Source: Siphonodentalium dalli (taxonomy: Eukaryota > Mollusca > Scaphopoda > Gadilida > Siphonodentaliidae). From it: a stretch of 64,000 nt of DNA. Location of the stretch: positions 148,435,577 through 148,499,576 of the forward strand of contig CP136065.1 in NCBI GenBank assembly GCA_032622095.1, in the 5' to 3' direction. A model generated the notes under the pieces. The model was not told the DNA's origin, ran no database searches, and was given only the letters and a program-made list of their open reading frames with translations. How positions within the stretch are numbered: the stretch's first letter is position 1; every line of letters starts with the position of its first letter. Made by a program: the position numbers and the translations under genes. This document shows, in pieces, positions 46,233 to 58,800 of this stretch.

Positions 46233-46449
46233 TACAGTAATGCTCTAATTAATCGACCTCTTAACCAAAGCAGAATTATGGGTAACTTTTCAGGATTTAG
46301 TCGGAAATATGGCTTGTTGCCATTCATCGGAAAGCTCTCCCCGAGAGCTTTCCGATGAATGGCAACAAGCCATATTTCCGACTAAATCCTGAAAAGTTAC
46401 CCATAATTCTGCTTTGGTTAAGAGGTCGATTAATTAGAGCATTACTGTA
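46233..46449. mobile_element. perfectly palindromic mariner-type MITE
   Basis: TA, then a 105-bp arm beginning CAGTAATGCTC, a 3-nt loop ccc at 46,340-46,342, the exact inverted arm, and TA. The arms agree at every base I compared. TA flanks and the CAGT terminus indicate a Tc1/mariner-derived foldback MITE. It starts about 90 bp downstream of the GRWD1 stop codon, so it may be transcribed in the GRWD1 3' UTR as a long hairpin. Confidence 0.85.
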
Positions 46450-46538
46450 TGTGCAGTCTATAACGAAGAAAAGAAAACAAGATATTATTAAGAGAGATAT
46501 CTTTACAAGCAACACAATATGAAATAACAGACGAACAA

Positions 46539-46841
46539 TCAGACACTAATAGTCCGGAATATGTTGAATCCACTGAGTGCCGTGCTAATGATAACTCCCG
46601 GTAGCTGCGGGTGCCAGTGTACCTCCTTAATGTCTGTCTGACCTTGGTGAATAAACAATAACTGTGGCGGAACGTCTGGCTCCTCCTCTGCCTCGTTAAT
46701 ATCCCTCTCGACTGAGAGATCCCATATAGAAACCTGGTTATCAGAACCAGAAGCTGCGAATACAGAACTGTCAGAGGGATTCCATTCCACAGAAGTGATC
46801 GGTGCTGTGTGGTGTTTGAAAGTTGCGACTGGTTTTCCTTT
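46539..46841 (-). CDS. GRWD1: GRWD1 exon 6 (last)
   Basis: Acceptor 'ttctcattcag', phase 0 start, 100 codons and TGA stop. Covers two WD repeats ('[19 protein letters not shown]', '[12 protein letters not shown]') and the conserved end '[17 protein letters not shown]'. Confidence 0.96.
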   Translation of the reverse strand, partial: KGKPVATFKHHTAPITSVEWNPSDSSVFAASGSDNQVSIWDLSVERDINEAEEEPDVPPQLLFIHQGQTDIKEVHWHPQLPGVIISTALSGFNIFRTISV

Positions 46842-49800
46842 CTGAATGAGAAAAGTTATAAATAGCAAACACATCATAGAATTTTATTTATACTGACATT
46901 TTCTAAATTAAAATTTGTTTGAAACTTTGACTACTAAAAGTCTTCTCCGATTCACTTCAAAATTTACATATTTAATTGGTCGATCTTCCATGTAGAAATG
47001 TCAGATATCATAGGCCGATAGCAGGCAGAAAAGCAATCTAAGGATTCGGATGTTCAGCTACTTTGTTCAAAAACAGCTTAAGGAAGCCCTACATATATAT
47101 ACTAGTACAAAATATAAAGTTATCCAGCTGAAAAAATAATTAAAATAAGAAATTCATTATTATAGACGAATCATTAACGTTAGTTTTGTGTGAGTCTATA
47201 TTCAGTAATGTCTGTATATTCTTTACTAAATGTATTCTCCCATCAGTTATAAAAGTGTATATTGAAATGGTTTATTATTCATCTTGAGGTATGCTTGGTA
47301 AATCTAAACAGATGACAGACAGACCAAAAGATAATTCAAGTACAGAAGGATTCCTTCATTGGGAAATGTTCAGATAATCAATTCATGGGCCATTTGTAAA
47401 ACAAATTATCTGAACATATCCTGAAGGAACTACTCATCCATGAGTATTTAGTAAATAAAGGGTTAAAATGCAGATCTTCCATGGGGAAGTAAAGGTGAAA
47501 ATAGAGGGCCTATCTATTTCTAGTTAAAGCAAGTAGCTGTTTTGGCAAAGTGTGCTATTTAAGTCATCATGTCAGGAGAAAAATGTAGTTTTTGGAGCTA
47601 CAGACTGTTTATAGTAATAGTCTGGTCGATAAAAGGTTTGACCTAGAAAAAATTTGGACTAAGTTGGTTTTTATATCATTTTGAAGAGGAATATATCCTC
47701 CATAACATATCCAAAATCCGCTAAAATCCGCTTTGAGCATTTTTTGTAATTCAAGATGGCGTCCAAGATGGCTGCCATTTTCATATAAGTCAGCTTGATG
47801 CAATTATAGTGAGAACATCTTGTCATATATATACACATGTATACATTTTTGTGAAGCTAAGACATAACGCCATCTTTATGTGCCAAAATTGGAACTCCCC
47901 GTCCAAGATGGCCACTAAAATGGCGACCGGAAGTGGATTTTTTACGTTTTTTTAATAATATCTTTAAGATGAGTGTCCGTGGTTTGGAACTGGTTGAGAA
48001 TTTTGGCTTTATTTTGTATACAGCATGTTAAATGACAATTGGAGCAATGAAATATGCTGTTCGTGAGGTCCACACCCCTTCTGATCACTCAAAAAATCGA
48101 TTTTACAAAACGCGGTATAACATTTCACAAAAGATCCCCAATATTCTAATCATATTTCACCAAGAAGTGGGAAGAACTGTGCAATGTAAGTGATCCATTC
48201 TATATCTTATTGATATTCGAATTCAAAGGTACCAAAATTGTCACTTTGGCTCAAAATGGCTGCCAATATGGCCACCAAAATATGGAAAATGGTAATTATT
48301 ATCCCAGCGTGCCACGCAACCGCTTACAAGTTAGGGTGATGCACACAGTTGACTAGTATGTCTTATATAGCTTGAGTACTAACATTTCTGATGCACCTTT
48401 GGTATTTTGTTACTATTTTAACCACTGAAATTACCAGAATTATTCGAAATTTTCTGTCACAATCCTGATATCAAAATCGGCAAATAATCGCTGTTCAGGG
48501 TTGAGCCATATTTTGAAAGTAAAATGGAACTATGTTTGGTATCAAAGATGTTTATTGTTTTGACATGTGTTACATGTGTCACACTGAGTTGTGTTAGACA
48601 AAATTACTCAAAATGGCTTCCAAAATGGCAACCAAGGTTGGTAAACATTATTATATACATAAACATATGTGTATATACGTGGTGTATATGTATACATAAT
48701 CAATTGTGACTCACGTGCTACTTAATCAACTAAATGTTCTATTCTGATTGCCCCGGTACCCTACGAGTCATGACAAATTCATTTTGATGAATGCAATATG
48801 GATTTTGCCTAAAGCTTCCTTGTTTTTGAACGGAAATGGGCAGAACATTGAAACCGAACTGAGATGGATCATATTAAGTGGCTATTCTGGTCCATTAGCA
48901 TCAACATTGATCAACTTAATACAGTGTGTATGTCTGTTGATTGTCTGGTCATAGGCGATGTGAGTAGGTATACATGGAACTATTGTATTCATGAATGGTG
49001 TGAATACGTTTTTTTAATAATATCTTTAAGATGAGTGTCCGTGGTTTGGAACTGGTTGAGAATTTTGGCTTTATTTTGTATACAGCATGTTAAATGACAA
49101 TTGGAGCAATGAAATATGCTGTTCGTGAGGTCCACACCCCTTCTGATCACTCAAAAAATCGATTTTACAAAACGCGGTATAACATTTCACAAAAGATCCC
49201 CAATATTCTAATCATATTTCACCAAGAAGTGGGAAGAACTGTGCAATGTAAGTGATCCATTCTATATCTTATTGATATTCGAATTCAAAGGTACCAAAAT
49301 TGTCACTTTGGCTCAAAATGGCTGCCAATATGGCCACCAAAATATGGAAAATGGTAATTATTATCCCAGCGTGCCACGCAACCGCTTACAAGTTAGGGTG
49401 ATGCACACAGTTGACTAGTATGTCTTATATAGCTTGAGTACTAACATTTCTGATGCACCTTTGGTATTTTGTTACTATTTTAACCACTGAAATTACCAGA
49501 ATTATTCGAAATTTTCTGTCACAATCCTGATATCAAAATCGGCAAATAATCGCTGTTCAGGGTTGAGCCATATTTTGAAAGTAAAATGGAACTATGTTTG
49601 GTATCAAAGATGTTTATTGTTTTGACATGTGTTACATGTGTCACACTGAGTTGTGTTAGACAAAATTACTCAAAATGGCTTCCAAAATGGCAACCAAGGT
49701 TGGTAAACATTATTATATACATAAACATATGTGTATATACGTGGTGTATATGTATACATAATCAATTGTGACTCACGTGCTACTTAATCAACTAAATGTT

Positions 49801-52800
49801 CTATTCTGATTGCCCCGGTACCCTACGAGTCATGACAAATTCATTTTGATGAATGCAATATGGATTTTGCCTAAAGCTTCCTTGTTTTTGAACGGAAATG
49901 GGCAGAACATTGAAACCGAACTGAGATGGATCATATTAAGTGGCTATTCTGGTCCATTAGCATCAACATTGATCAACTTAATACAGTGTGTATGTCTGTT
50001 GATTGTCTGGTCATAGGCGATGTGAGTAGGTATACATGGAACTATTGTATTCATGAATGGTGTGAATAGTTATACAATGTGTGACTATATGGTCATGGAT
50101 GGGATGTCCATAGTGAGATGTATATAAGGAGTAGCTGTATGCTGATGTGTGAGGTGAACATGTTTACAGTGATTGGCTGTCTGGTCATTGAAGTGGTGTA
50201 TGGTCATAACGAGAGCAGCTACACTGTCCTGTATGTATACATGGAGTGATTGTGTGGTCAGTGGTGGGCTGTACATATGTACATTGGGAGGATGTATTGT
50301 CATGGGCGGGTGTATATGTATACACATGTTGGATGTATGGTAATGGATGGGTGTATGTATACATAGGGTGTGGTTGTGTGGTTATGGGCAATGTGTATAT
50401 GTATACATGGAATGACTGCACGGTCATTGTTGAAGTGTATATGCATACCTGGAGTACACTTTGATGGCCATTGGCGGCTAGTGTATATAGAGAGCAACCT
50501 CATGGTGATGGATGGGATGTATATGTTAATATGTACTATTGTATTGTCTTTGGTGGTGTGTACAAGCATACAGTAACTAGCTGAATGCTCGTGGAGAGGG
50601 TGTATATGTATACAGCGAGTGGCTGAATTGTCACGATTGAGCTGTATATGCAAGTCTGACGTGTACGAATGGCCGTGTGTGCGGGGAATTGGTATATCTA
50701 GAATGGTTGTATGGCCATTGGTGAGGTATATATACACACCTGGAGTGACGCTGTGTCATGGGTGAGGTGTATATGTATATCATGAGTGACTACATGGCCA
50801 TGGCACGGCCAATATGTACATATGTATATGGGGATTGACAGTATGACAAAATTAATGGTGGGGTGAATTGATATACAAGGAGTGACTATGATCACGAATG
50901 TGGTTTATGCGTATACAGCGAGAAGCTGAAATGTCATGGGTCAGGTGTATATGCCAGTCTGGAGTGTATGAATGGCCGTATGCGCGGTACGAGACATTGA
51001 TATATCTAGAAGGGCTGTAAGGCCACTTTTGTGAGGTTATATGTATATACCTAGAGTGACTCTATGGTTTTGGGTTGGGTGTATATGTATATCTTGAGTG
51101 GCTATATGGCCATGGGTGTCGCAAATATGTATATATACAGGGAATGAGACTGTATGACCACTGGTGAGGCAAATAGATATACAAGAAGTAATATATAACA
51201 ATGGATGTAGCGAACAAGTATGGAGTGACTGTATGGTCATCGGTGAGGTGTATATGTATATATTTAGTGGCTGTATAGCTATGCATGTGGCAAATACATA
51301 TACATGGAGTGACTGTATGGCCTATGGTTAGGCGAATAGGTATACAAGAGGTTACTTTGTGTTCATGTATGTAGTGAATATGTATACAGGTCATGTGATG
51401 TGTGGGAGTATACCTGGTGTGTCTGCAATGTTATTCACGGCTATATGACCATGCGTTGGTGTGTGGGTAAACCCAATTGTGGCTGTACGGTAATGGGTGA
51501 GGTGTATGTCTATACAGCGAGTGGCACATGGTCATTTACGTGGTATTCATGTATGTATATATGGAGTGACTGCATGCTCATGTGTGATTTGTACTGGTGC
51601 ACCTTTGTGTGACTATCACTTTCCACAATAACTCAAGGATATGTTAATCGATAGAGGTAATATCAGAGTGTTCTCCGCATTAATTGCGTTTTATATGCAA
51701 TGTGAAGAAAACGGTTTTCCTGACAATAGTTTATAAGTTAATCAATTTTGATGCTAATGGGCCAGAGTAGCCACATAATATGATACCTGTCAGTTCAGGT
51801 TCAACGTTCCGTCCGTTTCCGTAAAAAACGTGGACATAATCCCAAAAGAGGTGTTCGGCAAAATTCATACTGCATCCCTTAAAATTAATTTGTCGTGCCC
51901 CATAAGGTTTTGGGACAACCATAATATAAGATTAAGTTGTCCATTGATTAAGTAGCATCTTTAATAACCAAGTGAGTCACAATTTGCTACCATTTCGGAA
52001 CAGCCGAGAATAATGTTCGGAATATAAACTTTTTACTAAATTTGGTTGCCATTTTGCATGTAATCTTGAGTAATATTGTCTAAAACACCACACTATGTCA
52101 TATTTAAGGTATATAAAAATAAAAAGAACCTTTGATACTAAAGATAGTGATTTTTTGCCGAGTTTGATGCTGTTTGTGATAGAAAAATCCCATAATTCTG
52201 GTGATTTCAGAATGGTAAATAGTAAAAATTAATCAAGGTGCATAAGAAATGTTGGTATTCAATGTATATAATACGGAATAGCCATTTGTGTACATCACCA
52301 TAACTTGTAAGCGGTTGCATGGCACGTTGGGATAATAATTAACATTTTTCCATATTTTGGCGGCCATTTTGACAGCCATTTTGAGCCAAAGTGACAATTT
52401 TGGTAACATTCAGTTCGAATATCAATATGATATAGAATGGATCACTTACATTGCACAGTTCTTCCCACTTCTTGGTGAAATGTGACCAGAATCACAAAGG
52501 GGATCTTTTGTAAAATGTTATACCGCGTTTTGTAAAATCGAATTTTTGAGTGATCGGAAGGGTGTGGACCCCCACGAACAGCATATTTCATTGTTCCAAT
52601 GGTCAGTTAACATGCTATATACAAAATAGAGTCACAATTCTCAACCAGTTCAAGACCTCAGAAACTTATCTTAAAAGTATTAGTAAAAACGTATGAATTC
52701 CACTTCCGGTCGCCATTTTGGCGGCCATCTTAGACGGGAAGTTTCAATTTTGGCACATAAAGATGGCGTTATGTCATAGCTTCACAAAAATGTATACAAG

Positions 52801-55800
52801 TGTATACATATGACAAGATGTTCTCACTATAATTGCATCGAGCTGACTTATAGGAAAATGGCAGCCATCTTGGACGCCATCTTGAATTACAAAAATTGCT
52901 CAAAGCGGATTTTAGCGGATTTTGGATATGTTATAGAGGAGAGCTTCCTCTTCAAAATGATATAAAAACCAGCTTAGTCCAAATTTGTTCTAGGTTGACC
53001 CTAAAATTTTAGTTTATCGACCAGACTATAAAGGCACTTGCATTGCGTATACACATATGCATAAAAATGTTAATGCAAATTATTGACCTGTAATAAGCAG
53101 GTGTGTTCTGAACTCTTGTATGGGATATAACAACTTTTCAAAGAAGATATTGTCAACCAGTAACCAGTGAATAAGAGTCAAATGCTCACCTGGAAAAGCC
53201 TGAGATCCCATATTTTAAGGACGCCATCATCTCCTCCGGACACCAGAAATGGTTCATTATTATTCCAGTTCAAGACATTGATGTCTCGGTCATGAGCTTC
53301 CTCCGCAGTTAACATGCATGCTTTGATTGGCGATGCTCTCACATCCCAGACTCTGATAGATTTATCAACAGAACAAGATGCCAAAACCTAAAGAATAAAA
53401 AAATATATATTGGTTTACTGCTGAGCCACATTAATAAACTATCAATATAGCCTCTTGGAGTAAAATGAGGTAGCGATGTGGTTATCCAATTGTTAGTATG
53501 TTTTAATGTCATCCATTTGAATCCTGCCATCTGCCAATGAATGTCACTTTTGACCAGTGCCTTCAAACTACAGTTGTGGGGGACTCACCTGTTAGCCTGA
53601 GTAACCAATCGAGTACACCATGACAATGTCATGAATCTCAGCCGTTTGAATGAAAGCTAAAATATTTCGAATGCTAGAGAAAATTAGTGAGATTTTTGGC
53701 ACATCATGGTATCAATGTGTTTGGATTACAATTAGTCATATGAGCGTCACCATAAAATTACTGTACCATGAGCCTTTATATGATATTACTTTGTTTTTTT
53801 CTGTATATATTTTTTTCAAAATTCAAAATTCTTGTTTCAACTTAAGACCTTGGCAAGATGCACAAAGCTTGTGTATTATACAAATGCATGTATCCATGGC
53901 ATATATTCAAGCCATGATCAATAGCTTGTGTATTGTGCCAGTGTGCATGTATCCATGGCCTGCTATGTGGTATGATTGTTTGATAGGATCATAATTTGCT
54001 GTGGTGTTAGATTGGCATTGAAATTAACGGCTTGTATTGCCGAGTCGATGTTGCTGTTGGATCACATATCATGATGGTTGGTCAATGGCAAAAATAGAAA
54101 TATAAAAAATTACTTTCGGTAATAGATTTTGCACAATATTTTTCAATAGCGGTATTTTGATTTCTGTTAATATACAGTCAATGAAAATGCCCCTGCATTA
54201 TAATCAAATGATCACAGCATGCAGGCCAAGACAATGATTGTGTTATTAACTGATTCAGGAGACTTATTGCCTAAAAAAGGTGACATGAGGATACAGCAAT
54301 GTCTTTTCGTTACAAAAAAAACAAACACGTTTTGCTTGTATATATCCCCTGGATAATAATACACAATCCTCATCATCTCACCTCATGTGATTCCTGACAA
54401 CTCAAATGACTGTTGTGTGCTCAGATTTATTATATCAATATCTAAAACATAATTGAATTATATATGCCATAAATTATTTATCAGTTGCCATTCATCTGCA
54501 TTCAACGAAAAGTTTCGAAGCACTTTGAATGTATGGTATTACGGTCACATATGGTCACATATTGCAACTGATATACAGGGAATTAAATGGCTTCAATTTA
54601 AGTTATAATTGACCAAGTTGTTTTTTAAATATGTAGACAAAAAGACATTTACATTCTAAAGTGACCATGGAAATTTACTTTAGCTGGACATGATGCTCTT
54701 TAGCTTTGTGGTAAGGTAACAATGAACTGAATTGCATCAATCAAGTAATTGACCCATCCAGAACATGATCCTGACATATAGTTTAGATCTATGGTATCTT
54801 GTATGATATTTTATCACACTGAATGAGATATTCTTACATTTGCTTCATTTGGTGACCACTGTAGATCTTCTACTGATGCTGTGTGTCCAACTAGCGGTCG
54901 CTGATCAACGTGCCAGCTGCCACCCTCCTGGGGTTGCCATAAATGAATGTTCTTTTTACAGTCGCCACTGGCAAACTGGCCTAATAAATTTAAAATCTGG
55001 AATTAGGATAGCCAATAAAATTCAGGATGTACCACAACGGGTTATCATTTGACCACTGGAGTTAGAATTTAGTTTGACACAAAAGCCAAAGGTTAGTAAG
55101 AGTCAATATATACACAACATGTTAATATGGTGTGAAACAAAATGCCAGGGTGTTCAGATAGTCATAGCAAATAATTTGTTCCAAGTAGTTTTTCATAAAT
55201 TATCCAATTTGGTAACACACTTCACATATCATACATATAAATAAAAGCTCGCAGAGCCATGTCCCCCAAATGAGGTGGCATTTGAAAAAGGGACATAACT
55301 CAGTCAAAAATAAACTTGGCCTGCATCTTCTAAAATGTGAACTACTTACCAAATATCACGAAATTCTGTTGAATATTGCTGAAATTATCATCCGGACAAT
55401 ACAAAACCTCAGATTTCTGTATAAAAAATGGGGGAATACTGTCAAAAATCATTGTACAATGACCAAAAATCGACCTTGGCCAAATATAAAGAAATTCTGT
55501 TGAAGTGTAAGAAATATAAAACAATAACTGCCGAAGGTTTATGAAAGGATAAGGAATATGGTAGATATATACATATATGTGTTGATAAGTATAGTATACA
55601 CACAATGTTATTACGAACGAAATAGTCCATATTATCTAGTAATGGTGGAACAAATTAACTAGGTTTATATGGGGTATCACAAGGACAAGAAGCCAGAATC
55701 ACTATTGAGTCCGCACTGTCAAATGAGAGTATTAATTTCTGTTCTGCTGTGCACCTATCTCAAATGTCATGTATAAATGAGTTGTGCCACAGAAGTGTTC

Positions 55801-58800
55801 TGCCACAAGTAAGTGTGTGTCCTGATCTGGTTTGTCTGTGGCATGTTATACATTAACAGAGTTTCTGTCCTGTTTCTCCTATGTAATGGGCTCTGGCACA
55901 TTTGTATATAAGCCACACCCATGGGAATCACAAATGGATTGTTATAATTACCGGCAACTTTTCTCGACCAATCCATAGCAAACCCCTCAATCTGATGTCC
56001 TTGGAACGTAAAGATTGGTTTTGGCGATTCTTGATTCCTTGTGTAAATTGTCATCACATTCTCGTCATCCACAGCTGACAAGGGTCGGGAAACATCCCAC
56101 ATGTAAACCTTCCCATTATCTGACCATGTTGCTGCAAGGTTCTTGCTCCCAATATTTGCAGTCTGAAAGTGAATTAACCTTTACTTTACTAAATACTAAT
56201 TGATGAATAGTTCCCTTAGGAAATGTTCAGATAATAAGTTCAACAAATGACCATTCTGCACTTGCACTATCTGTTGTCAGCTTATTTTTCCTGAAATCCC
56301 CTCCAGATAAACGATCAAAATTTGAAAATTTATATTTTCTATGAAAATAGCCGCTGATGATGAAAATATGAAAAGTTCAAGTTAATCATGTGAATCCAAG
56401 ATGGCCACTGGAGGCCATGTTTCTTTTACTGAATATGGGAAAAATATGATGTCTCCCATCTAGTGGCAAGCCTTTATATTCCCCTTAATTCGGTAAATGC
56501 TGTGCCCAAAATATGGGAATGTGTCCAAAAAGCTGGAAAAGTTAATTGATTAAAAAATGATTCCCTGGGAATTACCATGAATTAGGCAATTAGGTGCTAG
56601 GATTGTGCATGGTCATCCTGATGGGTCCGTTATTCCTCTTGATATGCCAAAACCACACCAACCGAAAAGCCTGTCTGGTGGTCACCCCAAAGATCCATAT
56701 GAAGTTTGGTGTCGATCGGATGAGGGATGTCGTCTGTAGGGTGTGCCAATGGATTTAGCCATGCAAAGAGTAAAATCAAAGATGGCTGCTGGTGGCCATG
56801 TTTTTCATTGAAAATCGTTCAATCTGATAGTTCCTATCTAGAGGTGATCCTGAACATACTTGTAAATTTTCAAAACAATTCTCCAATTAATGCAGGCTGC
56901 AGCGTGTGCCGATGGATTCAATTCCAAGATGGCTGCTGGTGGCCATGTTTTAAAAAAAATTCGGAAAAATATGTGGTGACAATCAAATGAGAGATGTGAC
57001 CTGAGGTGTGTGAAAAATTAAATTGTTAATGAATCATGACGGACATTGAACATCAACCCATAGAAATAGCTCAAATACTTTGTCAAGTTGATTAGCGATG
57101 TCTGATGACACATCAGTAACAGTTTTGTTTAGATAACAATTTTAATGGTTTCAACACACGAAATTACATTATTAGAGAACTATCAATAATAAGAACAAAG
57201 TTTATCTAATTCTCGATATTCTTATTAGTGGTTAATATTTTTGCAGACTTTTATATTTTGGCACATTTACCTACTGCGAGTGGCTTTAATCAATAGCTGT
57301 TTATCGAATGAGTTGCAGATACAATAATGATATCTATATTTGAAATCTGACTATGTGCCTTCTGCAACAAGTCGGCTAAAATTTTTGTGATTCTGATGCA
57401 AGCTGTATTCTCTATTTATTCCATACCCTTGTACTGATAATATGGTAAATACATTCTAGACTGGGACTTTTGTTGGAACAATAAACACAATAACTGTGAT
57501 TCATTAAAGTGGGAAAATAAACTGTCAATTAATCAGAAATTAATGCAATCCGACAGTTGACAACAACATAAAATTGTGGCGCCTTGTGGGAGATATGTGT
57601 GGAATAGGTATGTATATATGGAGATATGGGTGCATTCCAAACTAACCCTGATCCTGTTGATAGAACCAGTGTGAACTACAGCTGCCGTTTCCAACTCCGG
57701 AAGGTCACCTTCATCTTCAGATTCTTCACTTTCGCTGTCGCTTTCTTCCTCAGTTTTCTCACTCTTATTTTTAGACTTAGTCAAATTCTCCATCTTCATG
57801 ACAATAAGATGATTGGGATGACCTCTTTCTGATTGTGTCCCAGCAGCAATGTAACAGGTCAGTGGGAATTCATCTCTAGAGTCACCCAGGTTGTCTCTGA
57901 GGATATCAAAACTCAGACAAGGAGCTCCTGCATATGTAAAGAAGAATAAAACTGACAGACAAATTTCCAAAGATTATATATGCTTGCTCTTCACAAATGG
58001 CTGAATGAGACAATAGATTAATAAATAATGGGTGAGTGATAACTTGGGGCTAACTTTATAAATAGTGAATAGTGATCTCCTCTCGGAACCACACAATTTT
58101 AATGTTTATACATTTTCGTGGTGCATCAAAAATGGTTTATTTTTTCCATTAAATTCACGATATTAAATTAAATTTTTCACAGATAAATATTTGCATATCA
58201 ATATTGGTAACACAGTAATCTATACTAATAAAACTAAATTTTGTGGTTTGTTTGTTTGTCTGCATATAGGCGACCAAACGGCTTTAACCATCAGAGCTAA
58301 AAATTTGTATATAGGGGTAATTTGACCTGGGGAGTGTTATTAGATAGGTCCCATTCACCTGAGATGTCTTAAAAGGGCACTAATTATTATCTTATATATA
58401 TTTTGGCTAGAAGCAACCAAACGGTTGGATCCTCAGAGAGTCATAAAATAAGATGACCAATGATAATTTAAAATGACTTGAAGGGCCACTAATAAATTAC
58501 GCATTCTTCCGGGTGTCCCGAGTAACACCAGGTACCCCAGCTAGTGGGCAATAAATTACCTGTATGAGCAAAAAAAAATTAGGATGTTCAAATATTACAT
58601 CAACATTGGCTGATGCCAAATCTAATCCCATATACTAGGCCTTACAGAATACTGATTTTGAATGAGCAACATGTCATATCTGCTGTTTCAGTGATGACAT
58701 GAGTTTAAATGTTAAATGCTTATGTAATACTAGAGGTCAACCTGGAGAACCATATTAAGTTCGGGATAAATGATCAATTGGATGAAAAATATTGGCGATA

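Larger units (their letters stand above)
47608..53030. mobile_element. 5.4-kb foldback element in GRWD1 intron 5
   Basis: Inverted arms of about 1.3 kb (from 47,608, and 51,732-53,030) start from 'agtctggtcgataaa' and include 'catatccaaaatccgctaaa', 'caagatggcgtccaagatgg', 'aacgcggtataacattt' and 'ctaatgggcc' landmarks. Identity is perhaps 85-90 percent by eye. The left arm's inner 1,062 bp is duplicated. Between the arms lies a minisatellite. Arm frames of 60-68 codons (for example at 48,524-48,709) carry no recognisable domain. Confidence 0.8.

Noticed and set aside
48524-49771. Paired frames starting '[15 protein letters not shown]'
   Set aside because: They lie within the inverted arms of the foldback element and its tandem duplication. 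The opposite arm does not keep the frame.
50085-51394. His/Thr/Tyr-rich minus-strand frames up to 145 codons
   Set aside because: They follow the minisatellite unit and lack splice or start context.
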